Of a stretch of DNA of 64,000 nucleotides, positions 1 through 8,115 are shown one piece after another (positions within the stretch are counted from its first letter, which is position 1; every line of letters starts with the position of its first letter). The notes beneath the pieces were generated by a model. The model did not search any database, was not told where the DNA came from, and saw nothing but the letters and a program-made list of their open reading frames with translations. A program made the translations under genes and the position numbers. The stretch is from Chryseolinea lacunae (GTDB lineage: Bacteria > Bacteroidota > Bacteroidia > Cytophagales > Cyclobacteriaceae), in contig NZ_JAERRB010000014.1 in assembly GCF_016735595.1 (NCBI RefSeq), positions 149,963 through 213,962 on the forward strand, in the 5' to 3' direction.

Positions 1-1
1 C

Positions 2-1036
2 TCGCGCGGCCTCTTCTTTGTCTACCTCAAGTATTTCGACAACCTGAAAGAGTCGTTGAAGTACATGAAATCGGTGCGCAGCCAGGAAGAATTTAAAAAT
101 GCCTGGGTGCGCGTCGTGCCCGGCGATATTGTTCCGGCAACTGCCTCGTCGGCCGTTCCCGAAACACGCACAACACCCGTGAGGCCAACAAACCGGCAGC
201 CCACACCCCAACCTGTGCCTGCCACAAAAGCACCGGAAGGCGAAGCACCCAAGCCCGACACCACGCAGACTACGGCAGACATTATCGACAATCCTGAAAT
301 TCTGCAACACGAAGTGATGACGCTCGGCAACACCGAAGTGTTCCTCAGTCTCTATAATGCCCGCAACAACCGCATCGTGGCCGGCGATGTGCAGGTGATC
401 GACACCGATCGCTCGCGCCTCATCACACGCGTGAAGGGAAATGAATACCTCATCCTGCCCGATCCCAAAAGCAAGTCGGGTCAGCTCACCCTGGTGTGCG
501 ACGCATTTGGCTATCGCAAAATTCAGCAGGAGATAAACTACCCGCTGCCGCTGGCCGACACAGTGAAAGAATACATCGACCTGATGGGCACCACGCTGGT
601 CATCAACTTTGATCTTGTGCGTTATCACCGGGGCGATATCTCCACACTTTATAACGTCTACTTCTTCAACGACGCAGCCCTTATGCTGCCCGAGTCGACC
701 TACGAGCTGAACAGCCTGCTGGCGATGATGGAAGAAAATCCGAAGTACCGCATCCGCCTGCACGGCCACACCAACGGCAACTACCACGGCAAGATCATCA
801 GCGTAGGACCGGAGAAGAAATTTTTCACGCTCGACGGCTCTGTGCAAGGTGTTGGGTCGGCCAAAGACCTTTCGTTTAAACGCGCAGAAGTGATCAAACA
901 ATATCTGGAAAGCAAAGGCATCGAAGCCAGCCGCATGGAAATCAAAGCATGGGGTGGCAAACGTCCGGTATATGACAAGAGCAGCGTGAACGCCAAGAAG
1001 AACGTGCGCGTGGAAGTAGAAATCCTGGACGAATAA
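2..1036 (+). CDS. OmpA family protein, C-terminal part (5' truncated by window edge)
   Basis: The reading frame is open from base 2 to the stop at 1036, so the gene begins before the window; 344 residues are visible. A proline/threonine-rich linker (about residues 45-90) precedes a beta-rich segment. The last ~130 residues form an OmpA-like peptidoglycan-binding domain: the stretch with FFNDAALMLPES, the LHGHTNGN motif and the closing KNVRVEVEIL strand are typical. Such proteins anchor outer-membrane complexes to the cell wall. An insert between the HGHTNG motif and the KRAEVIKQYL helix is longer than usual. A terminator follows 31 bases downstream. What lies upstream of the window is unknown, so the full role cannot be assigned. 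Confidence 0.8.
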   Translation, partial: SRGLFFVYLKYFDNLKESLKYMKSVRSQEEFKNAWVRVVPGDIVPATASSAVPETRTTPVRPTNRQPTPQPVPATKAPEGEAPKPDTTQTTADIIDNPEILQHEVMTLGNTEVFLSLYNARNNRIVAGDVQVIDTDRSRLITRVKGNEYLILPDPKSKSGQLTLVCDAFGYRKIQQEINYPLPLADTVKEYIDLMGTTLVINFDLVRYHRGDISTLYNVYFFNDAALMLPESTYELNSLLAMMEENPKYRIRLHGHTNGNYHGKIISVGPEKKFFTLDGSVQGVGSAKDLSFKRAEVIKQYLESKGIEASRMEIKAWGGKRPVYDKSSVNAKKNVRVEVEILDE

Positions 1037-1066
1037 TATTTCAATTCCCGATTGGAGCCCCGCTAG

Positions 1067-1085
1067 AAGCCCTGTTAGGGCTTTT
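1067..1085 (+). terminator. Rho-independent terminator after the OmpA gene
   Basis: A 7-bp stem (AAGCCCT/AGGGCTT) with a 3-base loop is followed by a T-run and a further T-rich stretch. It lies 31 bases after the OmpA stop codon. Confidence 0.6.
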
Positions 1086-1163
1086 GGCATTTTTAGCAGG
1101 TTTTCATTTCTTTGATAATACCAACGGGGGTTGCCCGGGTGGTTTTAAAACGTCTAACACATC

Positions 1164-1940
1164 ATGATGAAAGTACTGAAGAGCTTTTTTTTGATCATCA
1201 ACTACAAAACGCTGATCATCACATCGCTCTCCGTCATATCGACCTATGTTTGTTATCACCTCGGCCTCATCGCCAAATTTCCCGACATGCTGGTGGGGGT
1301 GGCCATTGTGTTTCCCGTGGTGTTTTCGATCGGGTCGGCCTATAATCGCAGGGAAGTAGCCCTGCAACGTTTCTCCGATTTCAAGGGCCACGCCATTGCG
1401 TTGTATTATGCTTCGCGCGATTGGACCAGCGACAAAGACAACGACCTGCCGGTGCAGGTGCGCTCGTTGGTAGCGTCTATGCTCACCCTGATGCGCGCCA
1501 TGTTCACGTCGCAGCACCGGAAAGATTGGGAGGAGAACGAACGAAAAATATTTCAGTATTTTTCACAGCTGTCGGAAGTCACCGTAACGTTTCGTCGCCA
1601 CGGCATTCCCAGCGGCGAGTTTTCGCGCCTGAGCCAGTATGTCAGCAAAATGATTATCGCCTTCGACAACCTGCGGATCATTCATGCCTATCGCACACCC
1701 ATCACGCTGCGGGCCTACAGCAAAGTGTTCATTTATATTTTCCCCATTATCTACGGCCCTTACTTTGCCAGCACGTTCAAAGATTTTTCGTCGTCGCTCG
1801 AATATGTGATGCCCGTGTTGTACAGCTTCATCCTGGTGAGCCTCGACAACATTCAGGACCACCTAGAACATCCCTTCGACGAAATGGGTGAAGACGACAT
1901 TCGCATCGACGAGAATGAAGTGATCCGTCATATGGACTAA
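1164..1940 (+). CDS. Bestrophin-like membrane protein
   Basis: The 258-aa product has hydrophobic segments near residues 12-34, 40-58, 185-205 and 210-228. It shows bestrophin-type landmarks: SAYNRREVALQ (compare the conserved tyrosine/arginine-rich motif after TM2), RTPITLRAYSKVF before a paired membrane segment, and LDNIQDHLEHPFDEMGEDDI, which resembles the conserved IExPFGxDxxDI motif after the last helix. Bestrophins are anion channels, but divergence here is large, so transport is only an inference. It lies just ahead of a TPR membrane protein in the same direction (21-base gap) and may be cotranscribed with it. Confidence 0.55.
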   Translation: MMKVLKSFFLIINYKTLIITSLSVISTYVCYHLGLIAKFPDMLVGVAIVFPVVFSIGSAYNRREVALQRFSDFKGHAIALYYASRDWTSDKDNDLPVQVRSLVASMLTLMRAMFTSQHRKDWEENERKIFQYFSQLSEVTVTFRRHGIPSGEFSRLSQYVSKMIIAFDNLRIIHAYRTPITLRAYSKVFIYIFPIIYGPYFASTFKDFSSSLEYVMPVLYSFILVSLDNIQDHLEHPFDEMGEDDIRIDENEVIRHMD

Positions 1941-1961
1941 AAAATCTTATCTTCGAAGAAC

Positions 1962-2993
1962 ATGACCAACGATTCCTCTTCCGGTTCTTCAAAAAACAAA
2001 ACACGGCTCTATTTCGCGTTGAGCGTTTTCTTTTTGTTTGCCATGGCGTTGTTCTCGTCGGTCGACGGTTCGTTTGTGTCTATTTTTCTGGGCATCGCCG
2101 TGCTGTTCTTTTCGCTGGGCCTCTACACGCGCACGCCCCACACGCCCGCACAGCGCACCACGCAAAACTACGCGCAAAAGGATGCGCCCTTCACCGCTGC
2201 CACATTTCTGAAAGTGCTGGGGCAACGTTTTGCAAAGGGGCAGGGAAATCGGGGATACTCCGATCGGGCTCACGGCAACGCGAACGCACAGCAACAACGA
2301 AGTAAACTTGTGGTGGTCGTGTTCGTGGTGTTTATGTTTTCCATTTTCATCACCATTCTCCTGAGCGTGTTGTCGGGTGGTGATGGTCCCGATGCGGACT
2401 ATTATTTTCAAATGGCCGAACAGGAATTTGTAGAACAGCAATACGACTCGGCCCGCGTTCACTATCGCAAAGCCTGGCAACGCAACGACGACTACAAGGA
2501 AGCATTTCTCGGTCACGCAAAAGCGATGTCGATGCTCAACCAAAATGATTCGGCAATTCTGCTCTGCGACCGCGCGCTGGCCATCGATGCCGACATGACG
2601 GCGGCTTCCTATACAAAGGCGGCGGCCTGCTTCAATCTCCAACGCTACGACGACGCAATAGCCATACTCACCCCACTCGTCGAAGATAATCCCGACGACA
2701 ATGAATCGCGGCTGTTGCTGGCCGATACATACTATACCCGAAAGGAATACGACACGGCCCTGCCGCTCTATGAAAAGGTGTATGCCGATGAAGCGTCGCG
2801 CACCCGCATGCTCTGTCACGTGATGGCCTACCTCTACGACACAAAAGGTGAAGAAGCCAAAGCCATCCCGCTCTATCAGGAAGCCCTGCAATACGACAGC
2901 TCGGTGGTTGAAATTTACCAGCGCCTGGGCGAGCTCATGCCCGGCGACGACGGCAATGTGTATCGCGTGAAGGCCACGCAATTAAATCCCTAA
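1962..2993 (+). CDS. TPR-repeat membrane protein
   Basis: The 343-aa protein has two hydrophobic helices near residues 17-35 and 38-58 and a third at about 116-137, then a run of tetratricopeptide repeats from about residue 145 to the end (for example YDSARVHYRKAWQRND, YDDAIAILTPLVEDNPDD, YDTALPLYEKVY, AKAIPLYQEALQYD). The TPR part probably binds partner proteins. Which side of the membrane it faces cannot be decided from sequence. It ends one base before the stop of the convergent acetyltransferase gene. No enzymatic motif is visible. Confidence 0.7.
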   Translation: MTNDSSSGSSKNKTRLYFALSVFFLFAMALFSSVDGSFVSIFLGIAVLFFSLGLYTRTPHTPAQRTTQNYAQKDAPFTAATFLKVLGQRFAKGQGNRGYSDRAHGNANAQQQRSKLVVVVFVVFMFSIFITILLSVLSGGDGPDADYYFQMAEQEFVEQQYDSARVHYRKAWQRNDDYKEAFLGHAKAMSMLNQNDSAILLCDRALAIDADMTAASYTKAAACFNLQRYDDAIAILTPLVEDNPDDNESRLLLADTYYTRKEYDTALPLYEKVYADEASRTRMLCHVMAYLYDTKGEEAKAIPLYQEALQYDSSVVEIYQRLGELMPGDDGNVYRVKATQLNP

Positions 2994-2994
2994 C

Positions 2995-3279
2995 TCATTT
3001 ATCCAGCACATCCTGATATTCCGCAGTTTTGTCGAACACCGATTTGGCAAACGGGCAGAGTGGAAATATTTTCAGGGCATGTGTGCGTGCATAGTCAACA
3101 GCTGCAGCCACCAGCTGCTTACCGGCGCTTTGGCCGCGAAGCGCATCCGACACTTCGGTGTGATTGATGATGATGCGCGTGGCACCGGCCTTCGTGAAAA
3201 TCATCTCGGCCTGACGCACGCCATTGTCTTCAACAAAAAATGACCCACGGGTTTCCGACTCTTCAAATTTTATGTTCAT
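2995..3279 (-). CDS. YjdJ-type GNAT N-acetyltransferase
   Basis: At 94 aa the protein matches the short YjdJ-type acetyltransferase family (Acetyltransf_CG). It has a beta-strand start with FFVEDNG, the core motif HTEVSDALRGQSAGKQLVAAAVDYAR, which is the acetyl-CoA pyrophosphate-binding loop (RGQSAGK), and the C-terminal PLCPFAKSVFDK segment diagnostic of this family. Its substrate is unknown; members are small cytosolic proteins. The start codon overlaps the stop of the next gene on the reverse strand (MFS) by four bases (ATGA type), indicating an MFS-independent reading order but shared transcript: on the reverse strand the MFS gene is read first and this one second. Confidence 0.8.
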   Translation of the reverse strand: MNIKFEESETRGSFFVEDNGVRQAEMIFTKAGATRIIINHTEVSDALRGQSAGKQLVAAAVDYARTHALKIFPLCPFAKSVFDKTAEYQDVLDK

Positions 3280-4412
3280 GATGCTTTTGATTTATAGCGA
3301 ATGCCCAGGATGGTCATGAGCACAAACAATGCCGCCACAAGGGCCAGGGCCACACGCAGGGTTTGCGCGTTGGCAATGAACCCGATCAACGGCGGCCCCA
3401 CCAGAAAGCCCGCATAGCCCACCGTGGTCACCATGGCCAATCCCACACCCGAAGGCAGTTCGCGCGTGCTACCCGCAATGCTGTAGGCAATGGGCACGAT
3501 CGAAGAAAGCCCCAGGCCCACCAGAAAAAATCCGGCGATCGACACATACGGTTGGGGCAACGCGATGGCCAACGACAATCCCGTCACGGCCAGCAGACCT
3601 CCGATCACGATCATCTTCCGGTCGCCAAGCACCATGCGCGATTGATCACCAAACAAACGACCCAGCGTCATGGCGGAGGCAAAAGCCGAGAGGCCAATGG
3701 GGGCAAGCGACTTGGAAGAAAGAGCAATGTTCTCCATGTAGTTCACAGTCCATTCGGCCATGGCACCTTCGCCCATCATACAGCAAAACGCAATGATGCC
3801 AATGTTGATGAGCGATGGCGTGGGAAGGCGGAACAAGGGGCCATCGTGCTTCACCGCAGGATCGGGTTTGTCGTGAACAAGATTTCCACTGGACCAGGCC
3901 ACGGCCAACAGCGATGCCCCAACAACCCACGCAAGGTGATGAGCAAGATCGATATCCAAGTCGTTGAACCACGCGGCCGACCACGCGCCAAGCATCATGC
4001 CGATGCTGAACAACGCATGAAAGGAAGTCATGATGGGTCTTCGATAATTTTGCTCTACCATCACCGCCTGCGAGTTCATCGCCACGTCGAACATGCCTGT
4101 TGCAAGCCCCATCAGAAAATACAACACTACGAGCGCCTGCAGGTTTGGCATCCACGGAATGAGTGGCACCACTGCGCAATAGAAAATGGCGGTGAGCAAC
4201 GTGATGCGACGGCTTCCGTTCTTGATGATCACCCAACCGGCAAAAGGCATGGCCAACACAGCACCAAACGATGTGGCCAGCAGCACAAGACCAATCTCGC
4301 CGTTGTCGGCATCATAAAGCTCCTGGATGCGCGGCAATCGCGACACCCAGTTGGCCAGAATGAATCCGTTGATGAAGAAAGCAATTTTAACAGCAATGCG
4401 GTTGCGCAGCAC
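3276..4412 (-). CDS. MFS transporter (fucose permease / YbjJ-like)
   Basis: The 378-aa protein has about twelve hydrophobic segments. It begins with NRIAVKIAFFINGFILANWVSRLPRIQ, a start typical of the YbjJ-like branch of the FHS/MFS superfamily, and has the inter-helix GWVIIKNGSRR motif, the MFS A-like loop after TM2. The centre contains FHALFSIGMMLGAW, which is conserved in this branch. It probably moves a small solute across the inner membrane; the substrate is not predictable. It shares a four-base overlap with the downstream acetyltransferase gene, so translation of the two is likely coupled. Confidence 0.8.
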   Translation of the reverse strand: MLRNRIAVKIAFFINGFILANWVSRLPRIQELYDADNGEIGLVLLATSFGAVLAMPFAGWVIIKNGSRRITLLTAIFYCAVVPLIPWMPNLQALVVLYFLMGLATGMFDVAMNSQAVMVEQNYRRPIMTSFHALFSIGMMLGAWSAAWFNDLDIDLAHHLAWVVGASLLAVAWSSGNLVHDKPDPAVKHDGPLFRLPTPSLINIGIIAFCCMMGEGAMAEWTVNYMENIALSSKSLAPIGLSAFASAMTLGRLFGDQSRMVLGDRKMIVIGGLLAVTGLSLAIALPQPYVSIAGFFLVGLGLSSIVPIAYSIAGSTRELPSGVGLAMVTTVGYAGFLVGPPLIGFIANAQTLRVALALVAALFVLMTILGIRYKSKAS

Positions 4413-4530
4413 GAGATGTGTTTTTAAATGTCCGGTGTTGTTACGAAAGATATGGTTTCCTCACCAAACCGGAAAGACAGAAGGGCAGCAAACCAACCGA
4501 ACCTGCACAGGAATTTCTACACAGAAAAAA

Positions 4531-6945
4531 TCAATGATCAAACTGCTTCACCGAAAACGATTGGGCGGTGGAGCCCGACTGGCCATCGGCCGTGAGGCCA
4601 CGAATCACGATCGTATAGTCGCCCGTGACGTCGGACGTATAGAACTCCACATGTTGCTTGCCGTCTTTGGTGATCACCTGTGGCGCCCAGAACAACACGC
4701 TGCGACGGTCGGGCCATCGGCTGTCGTGCTGCTTTTGGTTTTCGTAGGTTGGCGAATAGAATTCGCGTTGCAGTTGAAGACCTTCATAGTCCATCACCAT
4801 CGCCCTGGGGTCCAGCACAAAGCCCGCCATGTCGCCCGTGTAGGTGGTGTAGCTCACAAGCCCTGTCATCGACACGGTGCCCACATAATAGCGCCGCGTA
4901 AATACCTCCAGTTTTTTCACCTTCAGGGGATCGAACTCCATGATCTTGTCGATGTCGAACACGGGCACGCCGTCGAGCAGCACGATGGGGTCTTCGCTGA
5001 ACACACCCTTGTGCACATCGTTGATGTTCATGAAATGAAAACCGTCTTTGCGTTTGCGCACCATCACACCGGGCACGTATTCGCGCATCACTTCTTCCAT
5101 CACGGTGAAGCGGGTGTAGTCGTCAAGGAAATACTGTGCGTCGGGCTTGCCATAGAATGCGGAGCTGTCTTTCACCGCGTTTGAAATAATGTTCAGCTTG
5201 TCCTGATAAAAAATGTCCTGCACCTGCATGCCCATGTTGCGGGTAAGCAGCGATTTTTGAAGGGAAGACGAAACCGTGAACGGCGAAAATTTGTAGGCCG
5301 CAAACTTTTCCGAAAACGGATTGTCGATAGTGATGCGTCCTGCGCGCGCGCTGTCTTTGGCCATGTTGGCTTGCGCGATAATCTTTTTGGGACCAATAAA
5401 ATCTTCGACTTCATAGTGCACTTCGCCAACGGCCGAGCTCACCGACGTGTAGAGCTGAATTTTTTTTGAAGGCGATGAAAGGTAAGTTGTGATGCCCCGT
5501 GCACCACCGCCATCGGGTGCTGCAATGTGACCCGTGATGATGTGCCCGCGGTATTCCGGAATAAACGTGATAGCCTTTGCGGGCGGAGTTAACACCTCGT
5601 TCCAGGAGAACCGTCGCCATCCGTGCGTGAGCATCAGGTTGTCGGCTGCCGCCAACGCTTCGGCGTCGTGGTGTTCCACATAATATTCAGGCGACTCCAC
5701 GGCGCCCTTCAGGTCAGACGAAAGCCAAAGATAGCTATAGGCACCTTCTTGTGGAGGTCCCTGCAGTGAATCCAGTTTATAAACCGCCATCGAAAGATTG
5801 GCGACTGCGGGATGTTGTTGTCCGTTGCGCGCCGTGATGTCGATCGAAACTTTTCGACGAACACCGAACTGTGCCTGGCTGACTTCGGCCGCGAGAGTCA
5901 ATTTTTTATCGGGCTGCACAAAATACAATCGCTCGCACCGGGGCTGAAGGTCGGCGTCGAAAACGGTGATGTGTGAGATGCCGGGCTGAAGGTCTTTTTT
6001 GGAAACAACTACCGTCGTGCTTCCCTGTTGCAGAAAATTTACCGTGGCCGACGACACACTGTTGCGCGCATGGATAAATACATATACAAATGGAGAGGCC
6101 ACACCCTTCTGCTGAACCTTGATGGACAGCAGATCGTTTGCGCTGTCTTTCACAAGCAGTGTGTAGCCCGCATCCAGGGCAGCGGGAAGTTTTGTTGTAT
6201 GCTTGCGTCCCTGCTCATCGGAAATCACCGCGCGATAGTCCTGATCGGGTTGGGGAGTAAATACAAAATTTCCAATGCCAAACTTCAACGGTTCAAAATG
6301 TGCCACGGTGTCGTTGAGTTGGTTCACTACGGCACCTTTGAAGCGTATTCCTTTTCCGGCTTTGTCGCTCACGCGAAAGGCAACCTTTGCGGGAATTCCC
6401 TTCACCAGGTTTCCACCTTCCGGGAAAAACTGGATCTCGGGAGCCGATGCTGTGGGCTTGTCAACGTCAAGCTTGCGAAAGGTATTGATGATGGTGATGG
6501 GGGCGTGGAAATAAAATTCGGGAGCAAAGTTTTTCATCCACCGTGTGTAGACGCGCACCACATAGTTTCCAGACGTGAGCGAAGCTGGCAGAAAGACTGA
6601 CCCATTTCCCGTGCCGTTGTGCAAGGCAACCTTGGTCTGCACAAAAGTTTGTTTGTCTTTGTCCACCACTTCCAGGTAGGCCACCTTGCTCAGGTCGGAC
6701 GTTGTGTGGGTTGTGCCGTTCACGACATAGAGCTTGAACCACAGGGTTTCGCCCGTGAGGTAAAGTGATTGATCGAGGTGGGCGTATATTTTTTCCGGAT
6801 AACGATTGGTGCGATACCGATCGAACTTGCGTTGCAGCGAATCGAGCGGCGCCTGTTGTGCACGCGCAAACACGCAGGCAAACACAGCAAGTCCTGTTAG
6901 CAGAATTCTGGAATACAAACCGGGGAATATTTTTTTTGAGTTCAT
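4531..6945 (-). CDS. Macroglobulin-like protein with an orphan TonB plug domain
   Basis: The 804-aa protein has a signal peptide (cleavage near ARAQ, residue ~29). Residues ~50-150 resemble the MG2 domain of bacterial alpha-2-macroglobulins (EKIYAHLDQSLYLTGETLWFKLYV). A carboxypeptidase-regulatory-like beta domain lies near 465-530. At 615-700 there is a TonB plug-like segment (DPIVLLDGVPVFD, then DPLKVKKLEVF). Near 752 the phrase FWAPQVITKDG followed by VEFYTSDVTGDYTI is reminiscent of the A2M domain. There is no beta-barrel and no CxEQ thioester. It is the last gene of a four-gene operon with a TonB receptor, so a periplasmic or surface partner role is inferred. Function is unknown. Confidence 0.7.
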   Translation of the reverse strand: MNSKKIFPGLYSRILLTGLAVFACVFARAQQAPLDSLQRKFDRYRTNRYPEKIYAHLDQSLYLTGETLWFKLYVVNGTTHTTSDLSKVAYLEVVDKDKQTFVQTKVALHNGTGNGSVFLPASLTSGNYVVRVYTRWMKNFAPEFYFHAPITIINTFRKLDVDKPTASAPEIQFFPEGGNLVKGIPAKVAFRVSDKAGKGIRFKGAVVNQLNDTVAHFEPLKFGIGNFVFTPQPDQDYRAVISDEQGRKHTTKLPAALDAGYTLLVKDSANDLLSIKVQQKGVASPFVYVFIHARNSVSSATVNFLQQGSTTVVVSKKDLQPGISHITVFDADLQPRCERLYFVQPDKKLTLAAEVSQAQFGVRRKVSIDITARNGQQHPAVANLSMAVYKLDSLQGPPQEGAYSYLWLSSDLKGAVESPEYYVEHHDAEALAAADNLMLTHGWRRFSWNEVLTPPAKAITFIPEYRGHIITGHIAAPDGGGARGITTYLSSPSKKIQLYTSVSSAVGEVHYEVEDFIGPKKIIAQANMAKDSARAGRITIDNPFSEKFAAYKFSPFTVSSSLQKSLLTRNMGMQVQDIFYQDKLNIISNAVKDSSAFYGKPDAQYFLDDYTRFTVMEEVMREYVPGVMVRKRKDGFHFMNINDVHKGVFSEDPIVLLDGVPVFDIDKIMEFDPLKVKKLEVFTRRYYVGTVSMTGLVSYTTYTGDMAGFVLDPRAMVMDYEGLQLQREFYSPTYENQKQHDSRWPDRRSVLFWAPQVITKDGKQHVEFYTSDVTGDYTIVIRGLTADGQSGSTAQSFSVKQFDH

Positions 6946-6961
6946 TGAACGTTGCCGTGGG

Positions 6962-8113
6962 TTATTTCCAAAAGTCAGGTTTTTTTGTGACGCCGCCCTT
7001 CACCCGGCAATCCATGCAAAAGCTCGACGATATTGTGTAGCCGATCGTGGAGGGCACGCCATAGGGACTGATGAAGTACGTGCCCTCGCCATACTGTTGC
7101 AGCCGGTTCAGCGGAATGGAATCGATCTGGCACGTGACACGCGGGTATATCTGAAGATAGTCGGGCAGTTCATAGAAGGAGATAAAAAGCCTTTCGCTCT
7201 TTTGCTGCCCGGCGCTGAAGTAGCCCAGCACAGGTTCGCTCAGATCGTTGCTGTGCACATTGCCCACCACCTGCGACGGCAGCGGATCGAACAGGCCGCC
7301 CAGGCTCTCCGTTGTTTTTTGCAACTCCGTCCAAAACGTGTAGGCATCTTTCGACAACGTGCGTTGCTCCACCAGAATACTATAGCGAACAGAAAGTTTG
7401 TCGCCACCTGCCGCGATGACCGTGAGGGGGAAGTCGCGAATCACATCCGACGAAAGCCGCTCCGACGATCCTACCAATATCGACGTGGAGTTCTTTGTAG
7501 TCCAGCAAGTCCCCACACGGTCAACTTCGGCAATATAGTCGGGTTTTCCGCCCGTCATCCGATAGCCGGGCTCATAGGGAGAACGGTATTGAAAAGTCTC
7601 TGTGTAGCGCCACAGGTAGTAGCGCGACTTTCCCGAATCGTCGTGTGTGTTGGTATAGAGGGTGATGCTCGATGCACTCGGCCGCCAGGTCACACTGTCG
7701 ATGTCGGGCGTGGGATTCACATCCACATAGTCCGAGTAATATTCTTTGCCAAGCATCGTCCTGATGTGGAGGCGGTATTGATGTTCCGGGTTGATAGACA
7801 ATCCAGCGGCGGTGTAGTTGCCCGTGCCGTCGCCATAGAGAAGAATCGTGTTGCCATCTTTCTCTTCCAGTTGCACCACGGCTTGCGCTTCCACCGGTGG
7901 TTTCCCACCATCGTCGAGCGCCACGGCATGCGAGAGGCGCACCGAAATGGACGCGTCGGTCTGATTGAGAAAACCATCCACCACAAAAAGATCAACCGTG
8001 TTTTCGATGGCCGGCGGAGCATAGGGCTCCAGGCATCCTGTGGCAAACAGGCCCACCAGGCTGCAGACAAACAGGCTGCGAAGTCTAAAGCAATATCGGG
8101 TCAGCATGGTCAT
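6962..8113 (-). CDS. DUF4249 lipoprotein, partner of the TonB receptor
   Basis: The 383-aa product begins with a lipoprotein signal (GLFATGC, lipidated Cys near residue 27) followed by LEPYAPP, the usual start of mature DUF4249 proteins. Further family marks are VVDGFLN, the beta-rich YRLHIRT segment, and a C-terminal Cys pair (SFCMDC). DUF4249 proteins are typically encoded directly after STN/carboxypeptidase-like TonB receptors in Bacteroidota, as here: the start is only 2 bases from the receptor stop. By analogy with SusD, it may sit on the outer membrane as a lid or substrate-binding subunit, but this is inference. A second ATG two codons in (8107) is an alternative start. Confidence 0.8.
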   Translation of the reverse strand: MTMLTRYCFRLRSLFVCSLVGLFATGCLEPYAPPAIENTVDLFVVDGFLNQTDASISVRLSHAVALDDGGKPPVEAQAVVQLEEKDGNTILLYGDGTGNYTAAGLSINPEHQYRLHIRTMLGKEYYSDYVDVNPTPDIDSVTWRPSASSITLYTNTHDDSGKSRYYLWRYTETFQYRSPYEPGYRMTGGKPDYIAEVDRVGTCWTTKNSTSILVGSSERLSSDVIRDFPLTVIAAGGDKLSVRYSILVEQRTLSKDAYTFWTELQKTTESLGGLFDPLPSQVVGNVHSNDLSEPVLGYFSAGQQKSERLFISFYELPDYLQIYPRVTCQIDSIPLNRLQQYGEGTYFISPYGVPSTIGYTISSSFCMDCRVKGGVTKKPDFWK

Positions 8114-8115
8114 GA

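Noticed and set aside
3363..4427. 354-aa forward ORF opposite the MFS gene
   Set aside because: Highly biased His/Arg/Gln composition; the reverse strand has a clear MFS protein.
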